64,000 nucleotides of DNA from Franzmannia pantelleriensis (GCF_900102875.1 NZ_FNGH01000012.1:1-64000); one strand, 5' to 3'. Positions 9,465 through 17,927 are shown, counted from the stretch's first letter. A program made the numbers and translations. Notes: generated by a model from the sequence alone, not told the origin.

Positions 9465-9516
9465 TAGGCTTTATCTGAAAAGTCGGCGAGCGCAGCCAGT
9501 TTTCGGACAGAGCCTA
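9465..9516. repeat. Imperfect inverted repeat overlapping the benD stop codon
   Basis: The 17-base arms TAGGCTTTATCTGAAAA (9465-9481) and TTTTCGGACAGAGCCTA (9500-9516) match at 13 of 17 positions across an 18-base spacer. The right arm contains the last codons and stop of benD. It may be a stem-loop that attenuates transcription between benD and the carrier genes, or a trace of a small inserted element; nothing in the sequence decides. Confidence 0.5.
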
Positions 9517-10296
9517 GCCGCTGTCGCCGCCAGCCACCGGTAATACGCTGCCGGTGATGTAGCTGGCATCGTCGGAGGCCAGGAACAGGATCGGCGCGGC
9601 CATCTCGTCCAGGGTGCCGTAGCGCCCCATCAGGCAGCTCTGCTTGGTCTGGTCGATATGCGCCTGGAACCAGGCCTGCTCGGTCTCGTTGCGCGGCTCG
9701 GGGGTGCCCCGCGAGATGCGCCGCGGCGGCGCCTCGGTGCCTCCTGGTGCGGTGGCCACCACGCGGACGCCGTGCTCAGCGTACTCGAAGGCCAGCGAGG
9801 CGGTCATGGCGTTGACCCCGCCCTTGGCCGCCGAGTAGGGAATTCGGTGGATGCCGCGGGTCGCCGCCGAGGAGACGTTGACGATGACCCCGCCGCCCTG
9901 GGCCACCATGCCCGGCAGTGCGGCACGGCAGCACCACAGCGTGGGCATCAGCGAGCGGCTGATCTCGGCCTGAATCTCGGCCTCGCTGAAGGCGGTGAAC
10001 GGCTTGAAGTTGATCGCGCCGCCGACGTTGTTGATCAGGATGTCGAGGCGACCAAAGTGGTCGTGGGCCTGGCGGATTGCGCCTTCGGCGCCTTCCCAGG
10101 TCTCCAGGTCGGCCTGCAGGGCGATGGCGTCCGTCCCCTGGTTGCGCAGCTCCGCGGCCACCCGCTGGACGTCCTCGGCGCGGTCGACCAGCGCCAGCTG
10201 CGCGCCTTCGGCAGCGGCCCGCTCGGCGACCCGCTGGCCGATGCCTTGGGCGGCGCCGGTGACCAGCATCACACGGTTCTCGAAGCGCAGGCTCAT
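9514..10296 (-). CDS. benD: Benzoate diol (1,6-dihydroxycyclohexadiene carboxylate) dehydrogenase
   Basis: The 260-aa protein is a classical short-chain dehydrogenase: NAD motif LVTGAAQGIGQRVAER near residue 11, NNVGG at about 88, and catalytic Ser/Tyr/Lys in NVSSAATRGIHRIPYSAAKG. It oxidises and decarboxylates the cis-diol made by BenABC to catechol. Its ATG overlaps the benC stop as ATGA, so translation is coupled, and this position after benABC identifies it as BenD rather than a generic SDR. The start at 10296 matches the family; a longer frame running into benC has no support. Confidence 0.94.
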   Translation of the reverse strand: MSLRFENRVMLVTGAAQGIGQRVAERAAAEGAQLALVDRAEDVQRVAAELRNQGTDAIALQADLETWEGAEGAIRQAHDHFGRLDILINNVGGAINFKPFTAFSEAEIQAEISRSLMPTLWCCRAALPGMVAQGGGVIVNVSSAATRGIHRIPYSAAKGGVNAMTASLAFEYAEHGVRVVATAPGGTEAPPRRISRGTPEPRNETEQAWFQAHIDQTKQSCLMGRYGTLDEMAAPILFLASDDASYITGSVLPVAGGDSG

Positions 10297-11333
10297 GCCG
10301 CCTCCTCCGCTGCATTGGGGGTGAACTTCTCGTAGTAGAAGTTGGCCGGAATGATGTCCTGCTCGCGGAAGTGGCCGAGCACCGCATCGACCATCGGCGG
10401 CGGCCCGCACAGGTAGACGTCGACATCACCGTTGTGCAGCACCTCGGCCGGCATATGGTGGGTCACGTAGCCGCGCTGCGGATGCTGGCTCTGCTCGTCG
10501 ACCACCACCGTGGTGTAGCTGAACTCCGGCAGGCGCTCGACGAAGGCCTCCAGCGCCTCGCACTTGACCAGATGATCGTCGCGATTGACGCCATAGATCA
10601 GGTGGATCGGCTGGTCGCAGCCGTTGCCCTCCTCGCCCTGCTGGGCCAGCTTCTCGAGCATGGCGAGAAACGGCGCCAGGCCGGTGCCGCCGGCCAGCAT
10701 CAGCACCGGACGCGTGACCTGGCGCAGGTAGAAACTGCCCAGCGGGCCGGTCAGGGTCAGGCGATCCCCCGGCGCGGCCCGCTCGCTCAGGTAGCCGCTC
10801 ATCAGGCCCTGCGGCAGATGGCGGATCAGGAAACTGGCCCGACGGATGCCGGGCAGCGAGCTGAACGAGTAGGAGCGAGTGTGATCGCTGCCCGGCACCC
10901 GGATATTGACGTACTGGCCGGGCAGGAACGCAAGGCCGGCCTCGTCGTCTAGGTCGACCGCCAGCTCCAGGCTATCCTCGGAGAGGCGCTCGACCGAGGC
11001 CAGGGTGGCGTCTACCGATCCCACCGCCGTCTTGCACAGGCTCGATGCCACCGGCACCTGGATCACGCAGTCCGACGCCGGCACCATCTGGCAGGTCAGC
11101 ACCTGGCCCTCGGCCTCCTCCTCCTCGGAGAGCGCCTCCTCCAGGTAGTCGTCGCCCATCTCGAAGGCGCCCTGCTCGCAGTGGCCCTTGCAGGTACCGC
11201 AGACCCCATCGGAGCAGTCCATCGGCAGGTTGACCTTCTGCCGGTAGGCGGCGTCGAGTACCGTTTCACCGGCATTACAGCCGATGAAGCGGGTTACGCC
11301 GTCCTCGAAGTTGAGAGCAATGGTGTAACTCAT
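10293..11333 (-). CDS. benC: Benzoate 1,2-dioxygenase electron transfer component (reductase)
   Basis: The 346-aa protein has an N-terminal plant-type [2Fe-2S] ferredoxin domain (CNAGETVLDAAYRQ, then CSDGVCGTCKGHCEQG, fourth Cys in LTCQMV), an FAD domain with RSYSFSS and an NADH domain with MLAGGTGLAPFLAMLE and the C-terminal CGPPPMVDAV. It passes electrons from NADH to the BenAB oxygenase. Order and length (family about 340 aa) match BenC. It begins 20 bases after benB and overlaps benD by 4 bases. Confidence 0.96.
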   Translation of the reverse strand: MSYTIALNFEDGVTRFIGCNAGETVLDAAYRQKVNLPMDCSDGVCGTCKGHCEQGAFEMGDDYLEEALSEEEEAEGQVLTCQMVPASDCVIQVPVASSLCKTAVGSVDATLASVERLSEDSLELAVDLDDEAGLAFLPGQYVNIRVPGSDHTRSYSFSSLPGIRRASFLIRHLPQGLMSGYLSERAAPGDRLTLTGPLGSFYLRQVTRPVLMLAGGTGLAPFLAMLEKLAQQGEEGNGCDQPIHLIYGVNRDDHLVKCEALEAFVERLPEFSYTTVVVDEQSQHPQRGYVTHHMPAEVLHNGDVDVYLCGPPPMVDAVLGHFREQDIIPANFYYEKFTPNAAEEAA

Positions 11334-11353
11334 GCGGGTTCTCCTGCCACCGG

Positions 11354-11842
11354 TCAGATGTGATAGACGTCGATGACCTGGTGGATATAGTCGTTGTTGA
11401 GCTGCACGACCTTGTTGGTGATCAGCGGTGCTTCGCCGGACACGTCCAGGGTGTAGAAGGAGGTGCCGAAGAAGCTGGTGGTCTGCTGGTAGCGGTGGCT
11501 CAGGGTATGCCAGTTGAAACGCAGCTCGACCTCGCCGTCGGCCTCGCTCAGCACCTCGAGGTTGCTGATCTGGTGCGTGGTGCGCGGCTCCGGGGTACTG
11601 GCCCCCGAGCGCTCGGTCTTGATGCGATAAACCCGGTCCTCTAGCCCCTCGCGGTTGGGGTAGTAAATCAGCGAGATCTCGCTGTGTGGGTCGCGGGTCA
11701 GCTGGTCGTCGTCGTCCCAGGCCGGCATCCAGAACACTGCGTCGCTGCGATAGCACGCCACCCAGTCGTCCCACTGACGGTCGTCGAGCAGCCGCGCCTC
11801 GCGGTACAGAAAGGCCTGAATATCGTGGTAACTGATGCTCAT
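11354..11842 (-). CDS. benB: Benzoate 1,2-dioxygenase small (beta) subunit
   Basis: The 162-aa protein is a ring-hydroxylating dioxygenase beta subunit with the usual NTF2-like fold sequence: YREARLLDDRQWDDWVACY, then FWMPAWDDDDQLTRDPHSEI, YYPNREGLEDRVYRI and a C-terminal FYTLDVSG. It forms the structural alpha3beta3 partner of BenA in the cytoplasm. It starts 23 bases after benA and is followed at once by benC, the standard ben order. Confidence 0.96.
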   Translation of the reverse strand: MSISYHDIQAFLYREARLLDDRQWDDWVACYRSDAVFWMPAWDDDDQLTRDPHSEISLIYYPNREGLEDRVYRIKTERSGASTPEPRTTHQISNLEVLSEADGEVELRFNWHTLSHRYQQTTSFFGTSFYTLDVSGEAPLITNKVVQLNNDYIHQVIDVYHI

Positions 11843-11865
11843 CTAGGTATCCTCCCGCCCTGCTA

Positions 11866-13233
11866 TCAGGCGCTCTCGGTGGCGATGTATTGGCTGCGTT
11901 CCTTGTCGACGGCGCGCAGCATCTCGTCGACCCAGTGCTTGTGGTGCAGCACGTAGAGGCCTTCGTCCTCGGGGGAGGCGCCGCTGAGCAGCGGCTTCAT
12001 GTCGATCGCGCGGGCGTTGTCGTCGGCGCCCTCGATCCACTGCTTGGCGCCGCGGGAGAGATCGTTCCACTCGGCGTCGAGCCCGGCGTAACCGGCCTGG
12101 CAGGCGCGGAACTCCTCGAGGTCGTCCGGCGTGCCCATGCCGCTGACGTTGAAGAAATCCTCGTACTGGCGGATGCGCACGCGGCGGTTCTCGGCCGACT
12201 CGTCCTTGGGCGCGAAGCAGTAGATGGTGACTTCGCTCTTGTCGACGTCGATGGGACGAATCACCCGGATCTGGGTCGAGAACTGATCCATCAGGTAGAC
12301 GTTGGGGTAGAGGCAGAGGTTACGGGTCTGGTTGACGATGGAGTCGGCCCGCGCCTCGCCCAGCTCCCGCTCGATCCAGTCTTTCTGGGTGTAGACCGGG
12401 CGCACTTCGGGGTTGAGTAGGCGGGTCCACAGCATCATGTGGCCGTTCTCGTAGGAGTAGAAGCCGCCCTGGCTCTTCGACCAGCCGTCGGCGTCCACCG
12501 CCTTGGTGCCGCCGGCGTCGTAGTTGCGGCGATCCATGGTCGAGGCGTAGTTCCAGTGCACGGTGCTCACGTGGTAGCCGTCGGCGCCGTTCTCCGCGCC
12601 CAGCTTCCAGTTGCCCTGGAAGGTGTAGGAGGAGGTGCCGCGCAGCACTTCCAGGCCTTCCGGCGCCTGATCGACGATGTTGTCGATGATCTTGCGGGTC
12701 TCGCCGAGGTAGTCGTCGAGGGGCATCACGTCGTCGCTGAGGCTGCCGAACAGGAAGCCGCGATAGTTCTCGAAGCGCGGCAAACGCTTGAGGTCGTGGG
12801 AGCCGTCCTGCTTGAAGCCGTCGGGATAGGCGCCGGTCTTCTCGTTCTTGGCCTTGAGCAGCTTGCCGTCGTTCTTGAAGGTCCAGCCGTGGAACGGGCA
12901 GGTGAAGGTGCCTTTGTTGCCCTGCTTGCGACGGCACAGGGTGGCGCCGCGGTGGGCGCAGGCGTTGATCAAGCCATGCAGCTCGCCCTGCTTGTCGCGG
13001 GTGATCACCACCGGCTGGCGCCCCATGGTGACGGTAAAGTAGTCACCCGGTTCGCTGATCTGGCTCTCGTGGGCCAGGAACAGCCAGTTGCCCTCGAAGA
13101 TATGCTTCATCTCGAGTTCGAAGAAATCGCGGTCGGTGAACATGCTACGGTGGCAGCGGAAGATGCCGTTGGCGGGGTCATCGACCACCGCGCCGCGGAT
13201 GCGCGTTTCGAGTTGATCAAGCTTGCTGGTCAT
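11866..13233 (-). CDS. benA: Benzoate 1,2-dioxygenase large (alpha) subunit
   Basis: The 455-aa protein is the catalytic alpha subunit. The Rieske [2Fe-2S] site is visible at residues about 91-116 (CAHRGATLC, then CPFHGWTF). The mononuclear iron site follows in the catalytic domain, with ENGADGYHVSTVHWNY supplying the histidines. With BenB and BenC it converts benzoate to the cis-1,2-dihydrodiol. It is the first ben gene and lies 310 bases after catA in the same direction; the gap holds a palindromic repeat and no recognisable CatM/BenM-type site, so it may be read through from the cat genes. Confidence 0.97.
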   Translation of the reverse strand: MTSKLDQLETRIRGAVVDDPANGIFRCHRSMFTDRDFFELEMKHIFEGNWLFLAHESQISEPGDYFTVTMGRQPVVITRDKQGELHGLINACAHRGATLCRRKQGNKGTFTCPFHGWTFKNDGKLLKAKNEKTGAYPDGFKQDGSHDLKRLPRFENYRGFLFGSLSDDVMPLDDYLGETRKIIDNIVDQAPEGLEVLRGTSSYTFQGNWKLGAENGADGYHVSTVHWNYASTMDRRNYDAGGTKAVDADGWSKSQGGFYSYENGHMMLWTRLLNPEVRPVYTQKDWIERELGEARADSIVNQTRNLCLYPNVYLMDQFSTQIRVIRPIDVDKSEVTIYCFAPKDESAENRRVRIRQYEDFFNVSGMGTPDDLEEFRACQAGYAGLDAEWNDLSRGAKQWIEGADDNARAIDMKPLLSGASPEDEGLYVLHHKHWVDEMLRAVDKERSQYIATESA

Positions 13234-13347
13234 GATCCAGGTCCTCGGTGTCTTGTCGTGTCGTGCCGGCGAGCCCAGAGGGCCCAGGCGTCAAGAGAAC
13301 GATCGTAGGGTTATCGCTGAGGCTTCCTTCGCACTCGGGGCTGCTCC

Positions 13348-13501
13348 GTCGGCAGGTCGACGGGGAGGCGCTGTAAACCCATCCCTGGGCGCTAACTTGC
13401 GCCCTGCTGCGCTTGCAGGACCGGAGCTGGTCATCCTTGGCCATCTCGTTCGGAGCAGTGCTCCGAACCCATGGCGCAAACCTCCCCTTTGACCTGCCCA
13501 C
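13348..13501. repeat. Intergenic palindromic element between catA and benA
   Basis: Outer arms GTCGGCAGGTCGACGGGGAGG (13348-13368, read in parts) and its imperfect complement at 13481-13501 (CCTCCCCTTTGACCTGCCC) flank about 110 bases of further internal pairing, such as TTGCGCC (13398) with GGCGCAA (13473) and the hairpin CGGAGCAGTGCTCCG. Inside the left edge is a 27-base sequence at 13367-13393 (GGCGCTGTAAACCC, then ATCCCTGGGCGCT) that recurs inverted at 22169-22195. It carries no gene and fills most of the 310-base gap. It looks like a dispersed small intergenic repeat. Confidence 0.7.
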
Positions 13502-13543
13502 GGCGCCCCTTGCGTGTCACTGCGGCGAAAGCTCTGGTACTGC

Positions 13544-14518
13544 TCAAACCTTGGCGGTGCTGGCCAACTGGCTGTGCTGGTCCTGCTCGTCTTCCTTGGC
13601 CCGCGGGCGGGCGTGACGCGCCTGCAGCTCCGGCTTGTCGGTCTTGGCCAGCTCGACGTCGAACACCACCTCGGAGAACGGGCCGTCCAGCTCGCGCTTG
13701 TCGATCTCGGCCGGGTCTTCGATGCGGGTCGCCGGCACCACCAGTTCCTCGCGGGTGGCGAAGGCGAAATCGTCCCAGGTGTACTTGTCACCGGCCAGGT
13801 TGATCTGGGTGGTCAAGTGCTGGTGGCCCGGCGCGGAGATGAAGTAGTGGATGTGCGCCGGACGCTCGCCATGCCGGCCCAGCGCCTTGAGCACCTGGTC
13901 GGTGGGTGCGCCTTCCGGCACGCCGTAGCCGGAGGGGATGATGCTGCGCGCGGTATAGCGGCCCTCGCTGTCGGCATAGATGGTGCGGCGCATGTTGTAC
14001 TCGCTCTGGGTCGGGTCGAAGAACGAGTAGTTGCCCTTGGAGTTGCAGTGCCAGATCTCGACCTTGGCGCCGGGGATCGGCTGGCCGTTCACGTCGCGTA
14101 CCTGGCCAGTCAGCCACATCACCTCGCCGTCGGGGTCGCTGCCGTCGTCCAGGCGGGCGAAGCCCTCGGCTTCCGGAGCGCCGGCCACGTACAGCGGGCC
14201 CTCGATGGTGCGCGGTGTGCCGCCGGTGCGCTTGGCCTCGGCGTCGGCGGCGTCCTGGCGCATGTCCAGGTAGTGGTCGAAGCCCAGGCCAGGCGAGAGC
14301 AGGCCGAACTGGGTATCGTGGCCGAGGGCGTTGAGCAGGCTGACGGCGGACCAGTACTCCTCCTCGCTGACGTCGAAGTCATCGATCAGACGATAGAGGT
14401 CGGAGAGCAGGCGGTGCATGATCTGCTTGGCGCGATCGTTGCCGCCCTGCTGGTCGAAGCCGGCAACGGTCTTCAGGAAGTCCTGGACTTCGGGGGTGTC
14501 GAAAATCTTGACGCTCAT
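13544..14518 (-). CDS. catA: Catechol 1,2-dioxygenase
   Basis: The 324-aa protein is an intradiol dioxygenase of the catechol type. The N-terminal helical dimerisation region is present (IFDTPEVQDFLKTVAG). Iron(III) ligands can be located: Tyr in GPLYVAGAPE, Tyr in SEGRYTARSIIPSGYG and the two His in PAHIHYFISAPGHQH. It opens catechol between the hydroxyls to cis,cis-muconate. It is slightly longer than usual because of a charged C-terminal tail (ARHARPRAKEDEQDQHSQ). It lies in the catB-catC-catA-benABCD series, 68 bases after catC. Confidence 0.97.
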   Translation of the reverse strand: MSVKIFDTPEVQDFLKTVAGFDQQGGNDRAKQIMHRLLSDLYRLIDDFDVSEEEYWSAVSLLNALGHDTQFGLLSPGLGFDHYLDMRQDAADAEAKRTGGTPRTIEGPLYVAGAPEAEGFARLDDGSDPDGEVMWLTGQVRDVNGQPIPGAKVEIWHCNSKGNYSFFDPTQSEYNMRRTIYADSEGRYTARSIIPSGYGVPEGAPTDQVLKALGRHGERPAHIHYFISAPGHQHLTTQINLAGDKYTWDDFAFATREELVVPATRIEDPAEIDKRELDGPFSEVVFDVELAKTDKPELQARHARPRAKEDEQDQHSQLASTAKV

Positions 14519-14586
14519 GGGGATATCCTCATCGTTATCGTTATGGCCGCAGCGGTGCGGCCTGTCTGGCGTGGCTCGTCGGTGCC

Positions 14587-14877
14587 TCAGCTATCGTCTT
14601 CGCGAACCGACGATGGATGGCGACACAGCGGCTTGACGCTGATCTCCATGTAGGGGAAGAGCGGCAGGTTGGAGACGATCTCCTGCAGCTCGGCGTTGTC
14701 CTCGACGTCGAAAACGCTGACGTTGGCGTAGCTGCCGGCGACCCGCCACAGATGGCGCCACTTGCCGGCGCGCTGCAGCTCCTGGGCGTAGGCTTTTTCG
14801 GTCGCCTTGATCTTGGCGGCCTGCTCGGCGGGCATCTCCGGCGGCAGCTTTACGGTCATTTCCACTTGAAACAGCAT
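14587..14877 (-). CDS. catC: Muconolactone delta-isomerase
   Basis: The 96-aa protein has the length and sequence of CatC: MLFQVEMTVKLPPEMP at the start, KATEKAYAQELQRAGKWRHL in the middle and LFPYMEISVKPLCRHPS at the end. It isomerises muconolactone to beta-ketoadipate enol-lactone as a small decamer. It lies 29 bases after catB and precedes catA. Confidence 0.97.
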   Translation of the reverse strand: MLFQVEMTVKLPPEMPAEQAAKIKATEKAYAQELQRAGKWRHLWRVAGSYANVSVFDVEDNAELQEIVSNLPLFPYMEISVKPLCRHPSSVREDDS

Positions 14878-14906
14878 GTCGTTCTCCTCCTCAGCGCTGG
14901 CGCGGC

Positions 14907-16028
14907 TCAGTCCTTGCGCGAATAGTGGGCAAGCTTGTCTTCATCCAGGGTGATGCCGAGGCCCGGCCCGCGCGGCAGCGCGACGCCGAACTCGCGGTAG
15001 TCGAGCGGCTGGCTGACGATGTCGTCCTTGAGCAGCAGCGGACCGAACATCTCGCTGCCCCAGGCCAGCTCGGGCAGCGTGGCCCAGGCGTGCAGCGAGG
15101 CCGCGGTGCCGATGCTGCCCTCGAGCAGGGTGCCGCCGTAGAGGCCGATGCCCGCGGCCTGGGCCACATGGGCCAGCTCCAGCACGCCGTACAGCCCGCC
15201 CGACTTGGCGATCTTCAGCGCATAGGCGCCGCTGAAGCCGGCGGCGGCGAGCTCGAAGCCGTCGCGGGCATCCTGCACCGCCTCGTCGGCGAGCATCGGC
15301 ACGCGAAAGCGGTTGGCCAGCCGGATCAGGCCGGCGTGCTCGCGGGCCGGTATGGGCTGTTCGATCAGGTCGATGCCGGCCTCCTGCAGGGCGGCGATGC
15401 CGCGCACCGCGGTGGCTTCGTCCCAGGCCTGGTTGACGTCGACGCGCACGCTGGCCCGGTCGCCCAGCGCGGCCTTGATCGCCGCCACATGGGCGACGTC
15501 CTGGGCCACCGGGTTGGCGCCGATCTTGAGCTTGAAGTCGCAGTGGCGGCGGTCATCCAGGCGCTGGAAGGCCTCGTCGATATCGCGCTGGGTATCGCCG
15601 CTGGCCAGAGTCCACAGCACCGGCAGGTGGGTCTGCCGGGCACCGCCCAACAGCTCGGCAACCGGTAACCCCTGGCGCTTGCCCTGGGCATCCAGCAGCG
15701 CGGTTTCCAGCGCCGACTTGGCGATCATGTTGCCGCGGGCGTGGCGGTTGAGGCGTGCCCGCAGGGCATTGAGATTGCTGGCCGGCTGGCCGATCAGCAG
15801 CGGTGCAAGGTAGGTATCGATATTGCGCTTGATGCTCTCGGGGCTCTCCGGCCCGTAGGCCAGGCCGCCGATGGTGGTGCCTTCGCCGAGGCCCTCGACG
15901 CCGTCGCTGTCGCGCAGCCGCACGATGACCATCGACTGGCAGGCCATGGTGGTCATGGAGAGCTTGTGCGGACGGATGGTCGGCAGGTCGACCAGCAGCG
16001 TGTCGATGGTGGTGATGACGGCGGACAT
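14907..16028 (-). CDS. catB: Muconate cycloisomerase
   Basis: The 373-aa protein belongs to the enolase superfamily, MLE subgroup. Typical stretches are FKLKIGANP (the KxK base motif), VRVDVNQAWDEATA, DLIEQPIPAREHAG, MLADEAVQDARD and ALKIAKSGG; the C-terminal part has GTLLEGSIGTAASLH. It lactonises cis,cis-muconate to muconolactone. It is the first gene of the cat-ben series and is divergent from catR, with 108 bases between. Confidence 0.97.
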   Translation of the reverse strand: MSAVITTIDTLLVDLPTIRPHKLSMTTMACQSMVIVRLRDSDGVEGLGEGTTIGGLAYGPESPESIKRNIDTYLAPLLIGQPASNLNALRARLNRHARGNMIAKSALETALLDAQGKRQGLPVAELLGGARQTHLPVLWTLASGDTQRDIDEAFQRLDDRRHCDFKLKIGANPVAQDVAHVAAIKAALGDRASVRVDVNQAWDEATAVRGIAALQEAGIDLIEQPIPAREHAGLIRLANRFRVPMLADEAVQDARDGFELAAAGFSGAYALKIAKSGGLYGVLELAHVAQAAGIGLYGGTLLEGSIGTAASLHAWATLPELAWGSEMFGPLLLKDDIVSQPLDYREFGVALPRGPGLGITLDEDKLAHYSRKD

Positions 16029-16120
16029 GTGCGTTGGCGCTCCAGCAATCGATTTCGTTGATTGGGGAGCAGTCTGATTGCGTCAGGCCAGCGCAACCAA
16101 TATCGTTTGAGTGCCCAGCC

Positions 16121-16135
16121 ATACCCAGGAGGTAT
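16121..16135 (+). promoter_or_regulatory. CatM/BenM-type operator (ATAC-N7-GTAT) at the catR ribosome binding site
   Basis: ATAC (16121-16124), seven bases CCAGGAG, then GTAT (16132-16135). This matches the ATAC-N7-GTAT consensus known for CatM and BenM of Acinetobacter. The AGGAGG Shine-Dalgarno of catR lies inside the site, one base before the ATG context, so binding here would repress catR. The exact match is seen; occupancy is inferred. Confidence 0.68.
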
Positions 16136-16136
16136 C

Positions 16137-17039
16137 ATGGAGCTTCGCCACCTGCGCTACTTCTGCGTCGTCGCCGAGGAGCTCAACCTCACCCGCGCCG
16201 CCGCCAGGCTGCATATGGCCCAGCCGCCTTTATCAAGGCAGATCAAGCAGTTGGAATCAGAAGTGGGAGCCGACCTGTTTCAACGAGGATCGCGTGGCCT
16301 GCGCCTCACCGCGGCCGGCCAGTTCTTTTATGAGCATACCCTGCAGATACTGGAGAAGGTCGAGGTCACCACCGCCGCGACCCGCCGCATGGCGCGTAGC
16401 AAACGCCGCCTGTTCGGCATCGGCTTCGTGCCGTCGGTGTTCTACGGCCAGCTGCCGCTGCTGGTGCGCGATTTACGACAAAAGGATGATGTCGAGCTGA
16501 CCCTCGCCGAGCTGACCACCGTGCAGCAGATCCAGGCGCTCAAGGCCGGCCGCATCGACATCGGCTTCGGCCGCCTGCGCATCGACGACCCCGATGTGGA
16601 GCAGGAGGTACTGTTCGACGAGCCGCTGATGGCGGCACTGCCCAGCGACCACCCGCTGGCCAACACTCGCCCGACCCTGGCCCAGCTAGCCGATTACCCG
16701 CTGGTGCTGTTTCCGGCCAAGCCGCGCCCCAGCCTTGCCGACATCACCCTGGGCCTATTCCGCCGCCAGGGCCTCAAGGTCAGCGTGGCCCAGGAAGCCA
16801 ACGAGCTGCAGACCGCGCTGAGCCTGGTCGCCTCGGAGATCGGCATCACCCTGGTGCCGGAGCAGGTCAAGCGCGTGCAACGCGACGGCATCGTGTTCGT
16901 CTACCTGGACGACCGCAACATCACCTCGCCGGTGATCTGCAGCCGCCGCAAGGGTGAGCCACCCTCCGACATCATGCGCCAGGCCAACGCCATCCTCGAG
17001 GTGCTGGTGGAGAATCGCCTGACCGGGCGCTATCCGTGA
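16137..17039 (+). CDS. catR: LysR family regulator CatR/BenM type
   Basis: The 300-aa protein starts MELRHLRYFCVVAEELNLTR, with helix-turn-helix ARLHMAQPPLSRQIKQLE, the pattern of the CatR/CatM/BenM/ClcR group. The effector domain contains RIDIGFGRLRIDDPDV. Such regulators respond to cis,cis-muconate and sometimes benzoate, and activate cat or ben genes. The start at 16137 has AGGAGG upstream and is preferred over a longer frame from 16062. It is divergent from catB. Its last 10 bases overlap the convergent hydratase-like gene. Confidence 0.92.
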   Translation: MELRHLRYFCVVAEELNLTRAAARLHMAQPPLSRQIKQLESEVGADLFQRGSRGLRLTAAGQFFYEHTLQILEKVEVTTAATRRMARSKRRLFGIGFVPSVFYGQLPLLVRDLRQKDDVELTLAELTTVQQIQALKAGRIDIGFGRLRIDDPDVEQEVLFDEPLMAALPSDHPLANTRPTLAQLADYPLVLFPAKPRPSLADITLGLFRRQGLKVSVAQEANELQTALSLVASEIGITLVPEQVKRVQRDGIVFVYLDDRNITSPVICSRRKGEPPSDIMRQANAILEVLVENRLTGRYP

Positions 17040-17782
17040 GGCCTGCTGAAGAAGCCATCGATCGCCGCCTGCGCCTCGGGCGAGCGGCAGCGCTCCAGCA
17101 GCTGCTGCTCTTCGCGGTCGAAGGCGCGCCCGATCGCCTCGGCGTCGCCCTCGCGCAGCAGGGCCTTGGTGGCCAGCAGCGCAGCGAAGGGCTTGGCGAT
17201 CAGGCGCGTGGCACAGGTGTAAGCTTGCTCCAGCGCCATGCCATCCGGGGTGGTATCGGTCAGCAGACCCAGCTCACAGGCACTGGTTGCGGAAAAAGAG
17301 GAACCCAGCATGAGCATCTCACTGGCCGCCTTGCTGCCGGCCAGCTTGGGCAGCATGTAGGTGGTGGCACCCAGGGGCGTCAGGGCAAAGTTGACGAAGG
17401 GCAGGTAGAAGGTGGTCGAGTTCCCCGCGTAGGCGAAGTCGCAGTGCATCAGGATCGATGAGCCGAGCCCCAGGGCGAGGCCCTCCGCGGCGGCGATGAC
17501 CGGCTTGGGAAAGGCATGCAGACGGCGCAGGAAGGTGATCGCCGGCACCTCCGTCGCCTCTGCCAGCGCCCTGTAGTTGGCCAGATCGTTGCCTGCGGTG
17601 AAGCAGTTCTCGCTGCCGGTGATGATCAGGACCTTGACCGCGTCGTCTGCCTCGACCGCGGTGAGCGCCTCGATCAGTTGGGCGTAACTCGCCTCATCCA
17701 GGATATTGCGTCGCTCGGGACAGCTGATCTTCAGCAGCGTGATGCCATCCGCCCGGCGGGACGTCGTGATTCGAGTCGCCAT
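17030..17782 (-). CDS. Enoyl-CoA hydratase/isomerase family protein
   Basis: The 250-aa crotonase-fold protein has PERRNILDEASYAQLIEAL, ITGSENCFTAGNDLANYRAL (oxyanion loop) and KPVIAAAEGLALGLGSSILM. The usual catalytic glutamate region reads FVNFALTPLGATTYMLPKLAG, without an obvious acidic residue at the usual place, so it may be an isomerase or have another activity. It sits alone between catR and pobA, overlapping catR by 10 bases at the 3' end. Participation in phenylpropanoid or fatty acid beta-oxidation is possible but not shown by context. Confidence 0.8.
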   Translation of the reverse strand: MATRITTSRRADGITLLKISCPERRNILDEASYAQLIEALTAVEADDAVKVLIITGSENCFTAGNDLANYRALAEATEVPAITFLRRLHAFPKPVIAAAEGLALGLGSSILMHCDFAYAGNSTTFYLPFVNFALTPLGATTYMLPKLAGSKAASEMLMLGSSFSATSACELGLLTDTTPDGMALEQAYTCATRLIAKPFAALLATKALLREGDAEAIGRAFDREEQQLLERCRSPEAQAAIDGFFSRPHG

Positions 17783-17873
17783 GCGCCACCTCTATTGCAG
17801 ACAGGGAACCTGCTCCTAGCATAAGCATTTTTCGATGCAAGTGCTAAATTTGCTTTGGCGATGTGCTGGCGAT

Positions 17874-17898
17874 AAAAAAGCCCGGGAAGAGCCCGGGC
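17874..17898 (-). terminator. Rho-independent terminator after pobA
   Basis: GCCCGGG and CCCGGGC arms (17880-17898, loop AAGAG) are followed on the minus strand by six T residues (complement of 17874-17879). It sits 29 bases past the pobA stop. Confidence 0.88.
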
Positions 17899-17927
17899 CA
17901 AGAAGGACGAGATGATCGGTTGGTGCG

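Noticed and set aside
10297-11774. Upstream extensions of benD (to 10410) and benC (to 11774)
   Set aside because: Both run into neighbouring genes; the family starts with SDR or ferredoxin motifs and ATGA coupling fit better.
13400-13500. Promoter with CatM/BenM site for benA in the catA-benA gap
   Set aside because: No ATAC-N7-GTAT sequence is present; the gap is taken up by the palindromic repeat.
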